Of a stretch of DNA of 34,073 nt, positions 23,333 to 33,000 are shown in pieces. Origin of the DNA: Kiritimatiellia bacterium (GTDB lineage Bacteria > Verrucomicrobiota > Kiritimatiellia > RFP12 > UBA1067); NCBI GenBank assembly GCA_017454745.1, contig JAFTCL010000003.1, positions 1-34,073 on the forward strand, written 5' to 3'. Below the pieces are notes generated by a model. It was not told the DNA's origin. It saw nothing but the letters and a program-made list of their open reading frames with translations, and did not search any database. How positions within the stretch are numbered: the first letter of the stretch is position 1; each line of letters starts with the position of its first letter. Made by a program: the position numbers and the translations under genes.

Positions 23333-24075
23333 TACATAACTGACTTCCTTCTGCCGCGCCGGAAGGCAAGCAACTCAACACCCAAAAGCAACAACATGGC
23401 AACCGACGGCTCCGGCACAGCTGTAAATGCATTTACCATCCACTGTGATTGCGATTGTGCTTCAACACTTCCGGATGAATAATGATCCATAAGTTCAGAA
23501 AAGGAAGCCGGTGATGAAACCGCAAGGGTATTTTGCCATGAATAAGTGTCATCAACACTACCCAACTCAATAACGAACTTGTATTGCGAAGTGTCGCCAC
23601 CCAAATCCACATGAGCGGCAGCCCAACTTACACTCTGCCAGTCTCCCTCAGGTCTAGTAAATTCATCGGTGTACTTGCCGTCTTCATAAACTTCCCAACC
23701 ACCATTGCCGTCTCTCACGTATAGTGGAAGAATCATATTAACGCCATTTCCTGTTACACGTATCCGTGCCGCATCAATAGTTTCGCCACCAGGCGCGTAG
23801 TCTTTTGCAAAAACAGTAGTATTGTTATTCTCGTCAGTAACCGTAGCGTCCTGACCGACTGCCCACCACAACACGGCAAAACCATGAGATACGTTAGCCG
23901 TAAACAGCAACGCCAACAGGATAACCACGTTCAATACACCCTTAAAACCATTCGACATGGCCGCAACGGATTGTGTTCCGCCCGCAAAAGCCTTAACGAG
24001 GCAGTTTCCGAACTGGCCGCAATCAATTGCGGCCGTCCTCAAGGGCAGTTTTAGATTCAAGACTTTCTTTAGCAC
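23332..24075 (-). CDS. PEP-CTERM exported protein with long N-terminal leader
   Basis: 247 residues from GTG 24075, which has a good GAGGG site and lies 21 bp after the giant gene. The true signal core (VLNVVILLALLFTANVSHG) starts only near residue 47. A later ATG at 23958 would give a normal-length signal peptide but has no ribosome-binding site. The mature domain opens FAVLWWAVGQDATV and is beta-rich (TIDAARIRVTGNGV, KFVIELGSVDDTYSWQNTLA). The tail is a PEP-CTERM signal: VPEP, hydrophobic SVAMLLLLGVELLAF, RRGRRKSVM. It is the second such protein in the window and is probably co-transcribed with the giant surface protein, so both may act at the envelope. Confidence 0.85.
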   Translation of the reverse strand: MLKKVLNLKLPLRTAAIDCGQFGNCLVKAFAGGTQSVAAMSNGFKGVLNVVILLALLFTANVSHGFAVLWWAVGQDATVTDENNNTTVFAKDYAPGGETIDAARIRVTGNGVNMILPLYVRDGNGGWEVYEDGKYTDEFTRPEGDWQSVSWAAAHVDLGGDTSQYKFVIELGSVDDTYSWQNTLAVSSPASFSELMDHYSSGSVEAQSQSQWMVNAFTAVPEPSVAMLLLLGVELLAFRRGRRKSVM

Positions 24076-24096
24076 TTTTTCGCCCTCTGAAACCCG

Positions 24097-27000
24097 TTAC
24101 TCTCCATCCGTACCGGCATCGGCGGTCTCTTCGGTCTCTTTCCAACCGTCCCACGTCAAGGTCAAATCGCCTGCGGTGCGCCGCGTGTACCAGAAACCCG
24201 TGCCAGCAGGAATCGAACCTTCCGCCCGCCAGACAGTCACCTTGCGATTACCAAGATACTTGAACGTCTTTTGCTCCCAAGTTCCATTTGTTATATTCCG
24301 ACGATAAGTGGTGGCAATATTCGGGTTAGCGGAAGGTACCCAAATGGTATCTTCCTCACCAATGTCGCCGGTGAACTTCAAGCTGTTTATATCGACATCG
24401 TACATCGTCGGGTTGGCGATCAGCACGCATACCGGCTCGGTGGAACCACCGCCCGGCACCGTTACGGTGTAGTCGCCAGCCAGATGCTGGCCGCAGACGA
24501 ACACGGGTTTTAGGGAACCGTCTGCCGCCAGCGGGGTCGGGCGGACCAGCCAGAACGCGCCGCCGCGGGACATCGTGGAGGAGACCGGGTCTGCCATCGT
24601 AACGCCGTCCGGCGCGGCGGAGATAAACGACTCCCACGCATCCGTCTCGCTTCCGCGGTTGGCGATTTTCTCCCAGCCGTAATGCACCTTGTTTGCGGTG
24701 TCATAGGCGTAGATCTTGTCGCCGGCGGCCAGATTGACATCTGCCATAAGCTTGGCGATGGTCACGTTGTCAGCCGCAGGGTCGGCGGCGAGGGCAACGG
24801 CTCCCGATTGTTTGTCCGTGTCCAGGGCCACCCACGGGGAGGCGATCACGGTGTTGGTGTAGGAACTGGCTACCTCCAGAATGCCGCCGATGTTCTTGGA
24901 CGGGATCTCGTTGACGACGGTCGTCTTCTGGTTGGGGATGATCTGCGTCACGACGCGGTAGAGGCCAGACGCCCCGGCGGTGGTGCCGTCCTCCTTGAGC
25001 AGGGTGACGTTCATGCCCGGACGCGCCGTGTCGATCGCCAAAGCGTCCTCGGTCGGTCCGGCGATCCGGTTCCAGCCGGCGCCGGTGGTCTTTTCCAGCA
25101 CATACCTCACGGTGTAGCCCAGATCCTTCTTGACCTCCGCAAGGGGCTTGTCCCAGATGCGCATCGTCATCTGCGAGCCGTCGGACGCCATGTCGATCCA
25201 CAGCGGCTGGGTGTACTCCGTGCCGGTCACGATGTTCTCCCAGCGCTTGAGGCCGTTCGCGTCCTCGGTGTTCAGCCACTTGTTGGCCGCCGCCACGTCG
25301 TAGCCCGCCGACTCCAGGTCGAGCTTCTCGCCGTCCAGCGACTTCAGCAGGGCCACCAGCTGGGCTTCCGTAAAGTTCTCCAGCTTAACGGTGAGCATAT
25401 CCCCGTTGGAGCGCTGTTCGGCCTGCGGGATGGCGATGCTGCGGTAGGCCGCCGCGTACACCGCGTTGCTGGAGACCGGCTCGATCTGCGGGTCCCAGCC
25501 CTTGAAGCGGTAGATGGCGGTCCGCTCGTCGTTCCACGGCTTGTCGGGGATGGTGGACGGGGTCGCGATGGCATCAACCGCCGTGCCGTAGAGGTAGTCG
25601 CGGGATTCCACCTGCTCCTCGCCGTCCTCGGACAGCACGGTCAGCACCTTGTCGTCCTCGCCGGCGACCCGCTCCTCGACGAACTGCACGTTGTAGTACT
25701 TGGCGTTGGTGAACTCCACCGTCTTGCTCTTCTCCAGGAACAGCGCCGTGCCGTTCTCCACCTGGTACTGCGAGGCGGGCGCGTAGCCGTCGATCGTGAC
25801 GCTCTGCATCACGTACCGCAGCGGCAGCGCCTCCGTTATCCGGTACTCCAATTCGCCGTTGGGCAGGGCGTGCAGCACCACGTTGCAGCCGCTCTTCACC
25901 GTCAGCGTGAGCTTCTTGTCGCTCACCTGCAACTCCTCCACCGTGCCGTCGTCGTCCTCGTATCCGCTCACTTCGAACACCGCGCCGTTGTCAAAGTTCT
26001 CGGAGTAGATGGTCACGGTGAACTTGTCGTTCGCCTTGTCCGCCTCCGACGCCAGCGAGGTCTCGACGATGGTCAGGTCGTAGCCCTTTTCCTTGTAGAT
26101 GGCGTAGACCGTCGGCACCGCGCCGGGGCTGAACTCGCCCCACTCGTCGCCGTCCGGGCTCCACTTCAGCACCGCGCCGTCGATCTTCAGGTAGATCGAG
26201 TCGCTCTCGCCGTCCATGCCGTTCAGGTTGGACACGCCGCTCATCCCGGCGGCGAACTTCCGGTGGTTGAGGGAACCCTCGGTGGCGCCGTCCAGCACTA
26301 CCGGCACCCGGAAGATGTTGGCCCCGATTGAGCCGCCGGGGGTGATTGCCAGCACATCGGAGCCCACCGGCAGCAGCTCGCCCTGCTTCACCACCGTTTC
26401 GCCGTTCATGGCCAGCTCGTGACCGCCGTACCTGACCTCCTGCAGTACGGTCAGCGCGCCGTTGACGCCCTCTTTCATGTAGCGGACCACCGGCAGCTCG
26501 CAATAGACGTAGTAAAGCTCGTAATCGCCGAGCGGCTTGGTGGGGTCGCCGTTCAGGCAGAGCGCGTAGTACTCGCCGCCCTCCGGCCTGACCAGCCCCA
26601 CTGAGGTGACCCGCCCCTCGATGTCCACCCGGTTCTCGTCCGTGCCGTCCGTCTCGTTGGCGCGGCCGTAGAAGACCCCCACGAAGCAGTAGCCGTCCAG
26701 ATTCGCGTCCGCCTTGACCAGGTAGGTGTCGGACTCCGCGTCCGCCCGCGCCAGCAGCATCTCCTCCGTCACCGCGAACGTCCCGTCCGCGCTGAGCGGC
26801 ACGGTCAGGGTCTTGCGCTCGTCGTTGCGGTAGGTCGCGTCCATGTGGTCGATCGTCCCGCGCTGCGAGAACGCCACGTGCAGCTCCACCGGCAGCGAGA
26901 TGCGGGTGTTGGTGTAGGTGACCTGCTTGGTATCCGGGGCGCTCTCCGCCTCCGCCTCGTAAACATACACGCCGTCGCCGGTGTCGTTAACCGTCGCGAA

Positions 27001-30000
27001 TTCGTTCGTGGCGGCCTGCGTGATGACCACCCTCTGGATGGTCTCGGTTACGGTCCGGGTGTTGTTCCTCACATAGGCGTCGTAAGAACGACTCCATGAT
27101 CCATCTGGATTGCTCCAGTTACCTGGATTGGATGAATACAGCAATGTAACCGACTCCACACCGCCATCCGCAAGGTATTTGTCGGACGAAGAAACCGTCC
27201 TGGTCGAATTGTTAACCAAAGTCGGGTCGCTAAGCGTGGGGGCGCCGGAATCAGTCCAAGTACTGCTATTGGACGGTCTTGTCTGCCGCTGCGTCTCCGT
27301 ATGGGTCTGCTGGAATTCGGTCACCACGATGCTGTACTTGAACAACGCCGCCATATCGGCCTCGGTGCCGACGGTGCGCTCGTTGAGGGTGATGATGGTG
27401 GGCTGGGCGGTGAAGTAAACCACGTACAGCCGGGTGTCGAACCCGTAGCGGCTCCAGTTTTCGCCGCCGTCGGTGGAGTACTCGATCCCGCGCCAGGAGT
27501 TGCGGACCCGCAGCAGTTCCGGGCGCTCGCTGTCGCTGCCGCTGGCGCCGGTCATCACGCTCAGCTGCGCCTGTCCGGCCGCGTTGGTGCCCCCGGCCGA
27601 GAAGGCGTAGTACAAGTAGGTGCTGCTGGCCGTCGGGTAGCTCAACGGCTGCGTCACGTTCGCCGCCATCACGTAAGCTTCAGACCCGACCGCCGCATAG
27701 CCGGGCGCCGCCGGGGTCTGGTTGGTCGAGACGTTGGACACCGTCCCGTCATTCACCGTCACGTACTCGATCGGGAGCGTCCGGGGGTTCTGGAAATAGA
27801 CGATGTACAGCTCCTTGCCGCTGGGCATCGGGCCGGTTTCGCCGTTTTCGTACTCAACGTAAACCGCGCGGGCGTCCGGCGCGGCGTTGAAGTACACCCG
27901 CTTGACCCGGCTGGCCTCGGAAACGTCGTTCATCCCGCTCGCCACGCAGGTGAAGGCGTACTGGTAGCCGGCGGAGGGGTTGACGTAAGCCGAAGGCGGG
28001 TCAGCGAAGGAGACGTTGGTGTCGTTGCCCACGGTAAAATGGTCATTGCCGTCAATCAGCCAGTCCTGGCGCTCGACCAGCGTCTCCGCCGAGGCGTCCA
28101 CCGCGTGGAACGGCACGGTGATCAGGTCCGACCAGCAGGCGTAGAGCGTGAGCGGGCCGGTGACCGGGGTGTTGAAGTCGTACTGCGGCAGCATACCCTC
28201 CTCCTTGTAGCGCTCGGTGCTCCAGAAGCGGAAGACCTTGACGTCGCCGGTCTCGGGGTCGATGGTGTCGTTGAAGACCACGGAAGGCTCCTTCGCGTAG
28301 CCGTTCAGGGTGGTGGTGCAGCTGTAGAGGCCCTTGGCGGTCTCCGACTCCGGGGACTGTCCCTCTTCCGGGTTGAAGACGAACCCGTCGCCCCAGGTGC
28401 CGTGCCTCCAGTCGGCGGCATCGAAGTTCTTGTCGTAGTAAACGTCGATCGCCCACTCGGCGTAGAGGACGTTGTGGCCGTCGTCATTATCGGTGCCGTC
28501 CGAATCGACGCCGACGAGGATGTTCGTGGCGAAGTGCTGGCCGGTGCCGTCGGCCTTGGTGTTCCAGCCCACCAGCGTCAGGCTGTACGCCTTGCCCTCC
28601 GCGTCGTACACCGTGCAGTTGTAGCCCGTGCCGTCGCTGAGGGTGCCGTACGCGTTGTTTCTCATGCCGGACACGGTGCGGGCGGTGTCGGTTATGTTGG
28701 TGATGAGCGTCGGGGCGTCCGGGTAGGCCAGCGGCAGGGTCACCGCGGTCAACGGGTCGATCGTGCCGCCGTTGGCGTCGGTCGTGAGGCTCACCGTCTT
28801 GACCTGGCTGTACACCGCGTCCAGCACCAGCTGCTTGATTTTGTTGCCGTTCGCGTCGAGGGAGGTGATCGCGTAGAGCGAGTCGAAGTTGAACGTCTCG
28901 CCGGGGTGGTAAACCCGGCCGTCGGCGTTGCGGATCGTCCACCCCACGAAGGCATAGCCGGCGGGCGGGACAGCGGTGCGCACCACCATAACCTCGGCAT
29001 CGTCGGCATAGACGTAGGTTTCCAGCAGCTTGAAGGTGGTCTCGTTCTCGTCGTTGGTGGACATGGTGCCCCGGCCCGGGTCGTAGAGGATGTGGTAGGT
29101 GCCGAGCTTCTTCCAGTGCAGGCGGATAAACGTGTCGTGCAGGGGCGGCTGCTCAAAGGCGAACAGCTCCTCCACCTCCTGGCCGGCGGCGTTGGTGGTA
29201 ACCTCGTACCAGCCCGCGTAGCGGTAGGCGTTGGTGGCCGGCGCGTAGCGGATGCTGGGGTCAACGATGTACGGGTCGGACTGGTCCTGGGTGTAGTAGG
29301 CGCTCCGCTCCCGCGGCTCGCCGCTGACCCACACCGTGTTGGTTAACCCGTGGCTGCTGCGGTCCTGCAGGGCGTAGAACCAGGTGCCGTCGAGCGACTC
29401 CACGAAGCTGCGGGTGACGGTCTTGTACTCGTGGATCGGCTCGCCGCCGACCGTCGGCTCCCAGAACCAGGTCGATTGCGCCGTCACGTTGGGGTCGGAG
29501 CTGAGCATCAGCTCGCCGCCGTTGGGGTCAACCTGGATCAGGTAGTCCCCGATGCCCCACCCCGCGTACACCCGCAGGTTGTAGGCCGGCATCCGGTCGT
29601 ACAGCACCTTGTTCACGAGGGTGGAGTTGTTGAACTCCTCCTCGTCGAAGAACACGCGGGTGGAGCAGGCCTGGTCCGCGTACCAGCCGGTGAAGTAGTA
29701 TCCGTTGCGTTCCGACTCCCAAATCTCCGGCTCCGCGATCTTCTGGCTGAACAGCACCGTCTTGGTGGACTTCAAGGTGTTTTCATAAGAATCGCGGATT
29801 TCCAGCTCGAACGGAAGCCGGTCGTAGTAGAACTTGCTTACATTATTCCCGTTTGCGAACGTACTGCTGCCGGGATACCGATATATGCCATCATTCAAAA
29901 CAAAAGCAGCGCCGGAACCATTGCAGTCAGCATTTCGCCAGTCGTTTGTGTAGCCGACAAGCGGATAGAAGTCTTCCAGATAAGTGAGGAAATTGTAGTT

Positions 30001-33000
30001 GTGGCCGTAGGAGAAATACTCGCGATAATACTTGTCACTGTCGCCAAACCGAGTTCCATCGCTCTCGTCCTCATCCACCTCAACATACATATAGATGGTT
30101 CCGCCTTTACCATCGTTATCTGAAATGTAGAAGTAGGCATCCAGATCTTCCATATATTCGACAATCAACAAACGCTGTTGATAAAGTTTACCGGCAGCAG
30201 AAGTGGCCTTCCATGTATGCTGAGTCCCCGACACTTTCACCGGGAAATAATCTTTGATACTTGCCCCATACAGTGCCGTGATTGCCAAAACCTCGGTCTG
30301 GTTGGAGGAGGTTACGGTCACCGTGATATCCGTGGCGTTGTTCCACAACGCAGCGCCGTTGTTGGTGATCTGGTGCCACGTGCCGTCGGTAAGAAGCTTG
30401 ATGTAATAGGTTGAGCCGCTGTAGGAAACATCGTACGCGCCAGCGCTCCGCTTGTTGGCCTCCAAAGTGCCAATGGTAGTTGCGTTGATTACAGCAGTGG
30501 TTTCTACCGTGAAGGTCTGGGTGACGGGGTCGGCCTCCCCGATTTCAAGCTCCGTCCCGTCGTAATACGCAGTGGCCCCGTACTGCGAGGGAATCAGCAG
30601 CCACTCGCCGCCGTTTTTCACATAATAATTCCGGCTGGTGCCGCTCCCGGTGTAGGACACCTCATAGTCGCCAACCGTCTTCTTCCGGTCGGCGGACTCC
30701 AAGGTGGCTACATCCGCGGCCGACGCTTTCGCCCCCAGCGTAAAGGACGGGCTGTTGTTTGCGCTCGGGGTAACGGTAATCGCCGTCGCGTCATAATACA
30801 CCGTGCTTCCGTTCGTCGAGATCTGCCGCCACGTGCCGTCCGCAAGCTTGATGTAATAAACTAGGCTGGTGCCGGTGCCGGTATAGGACACCGCATAGTC
30901 GCCTACCGTCTTCCTCCAAGCCGAAGCCTCCAGCGCCGCCGCGTCAGCCGCGTCCGCAATGGCGCCCAGCGTAAAGGACTGGCTGTTGTTTGCGTTCGGG
31001 GTAACGGTAATCGCCGTCGCGTCATGGTACACCGTGCTTCCGTTCGTCGAGATCTGCCGCCACGTGCCGTCCGCAAGCTTGATGTAATAGACCCGGCTGG
31101 TGCCGGTATAGGACACCGCATAGTCGCCTACCGTCTTCTTCCAAGCCGAAGCCTCCAGCGCGGCAGCGTCGGTCGCACTCGCCACCGCCCCCAGTGAAAA
31201 GTTCTGGCTGTTGTTGGCGTTCGGGGTAATGGTAATGCTCGTCGCATTGTTGTACACCGCGCTTCCGTTCGACGCGATCTGACGCCATGTGCCATCAGCA
31301 AGTCTGATATAGTAGGTATTGTCGCGTACCGCGACTTTATACCCACCTACGACGCTCTTGTTGTTTGCCTCAAGAACGGTTATAGTAGCGGAGTCCGGCG
31401 AAGCCCCAAGGGTAAAGCTACCGGTGGTGGTATTCTGGGTAACTACAATATCGGTCGCATTATTGTAGATATCCGAACCATTACTAGAACTAATCTGGTA
31501 CCAGTTTCCGCTAGTACCTTGACGTATGTAGTATGTGTAAGTTGTTGTGACCCACGATGTCGATTTCCTATATGACACATACCACCCGCTTGTACCTATC
31601 TGTTTGGACTCAGTCTTGTCTTGGGTATTTTCAGCACCAAGCGTAAAGGTCTGATTCCCGCTGTAGGTGTATTGAGTACTGTTGCCAGTCCCACTACTGG
31701 TCATAGACGTAGCATAATTATATACATCGCTTCCGTAATCATCCGGAATCTTGTACCAGTTTCCGCTAGTACCTTGACGTATGTAGTATGTGTAAGTTGT
31801 TGTGCCCCACGATGTCGATGATATACTTAACACATAATACCCGCTTGTGCCTATCTGTTTCCCAGATTTGTTAGAATTATAACTATTACCTCTGGAAAAT
31901 GTTTTGCTATAATTGTATTCATAGGTGTATGAATTAACATACGAATACCCGCAGGTATAGGTAGTATAGGTATCACTGCCACTGTACGTGGTGTAGGTGT
32001 CGCTGCAAGCGTACGTGGTGTAGGCCAGATTGCCCGCAATCGGGGTGTAGGAATACGAGTAGTTTGTAGTGGTATTGATTGATGAAGAATCAGTGTTATA
32101 GAACCGGTAGGTGTGGACGTTGCGGTCGTAGTACACGTTCAGGACGGTGGTGCCGTCGGCGGCCACGGTCTTGGCGCTGTCGCAGTGGCTGTAGTGGAAG
32201 CCGACGTAGTCGCCGCTGCCGGCGTAGCCCATGTATTCCGAGCCCACGCTGACCTGGCTGCCGGTCTCGGCGCTCCGGGGGATGCTCTGCGCGAAGTCGT
32301 AGTGCTTTTCGGCGTTGGGGAGGTTGGCGGCGTCGGTGGACTTTTGCCGCCAGATCACCACGGTGTAGTCGGTCGGAACCGCCGTCCACCGGCCGAACAG
32401 CTCGACGTTCTTGGCGAGCATCAGCTGGCCGCCGCTGATGTAGCCGCCCCAGGCGCCGTCGGCGGCGGCGGCCTCAAGGGTGGTGGGCAGGTCGGAGTTT
32501 TCAACGACAAGGTTGCCGTTGGCGTCGGAGACCTGCACGCCGGTCTGCTCGTCGGCGGACGTCCACCAGCCGCTGAAGCTGTAGCCCTTGAGGGCGGAGG
32601 TGGGGAACCGGTTGGTGCCCTGATCCTGGTAGAAGTGCTGGGGCGGGTTGTAGATGGCGCCGGAGCCGGTCTCCGCCGCCTGGAAGGAGAGCCAGTTGAT
32701 GTTCAGGAACACCGGGTAGAGGTGGCGGGCGACGGCCGGGGTGCCCTTGATGCGGGTGAAGACGTAATAGTTGGTGGTGAGCAGGCTGGGGGTGACCGTG
32801 CCGGCATCGACCGGCTGGGTGGACCAGCCGCGGAAGATCATCTTCGGGGTGCCATTCTCCTGCTGCTGATCCTCGCCGTCCTTGGGCGGGTCGTCGTAGG
32901 TGACGTACAGGTCGTCGATCCGGACGGAGCCCTGCACGGTGATCTCCCCGGTGGCCGCGTTGGTGGCGACCTCCGCCATCGGGGTGCGGCGGACGGCGGT

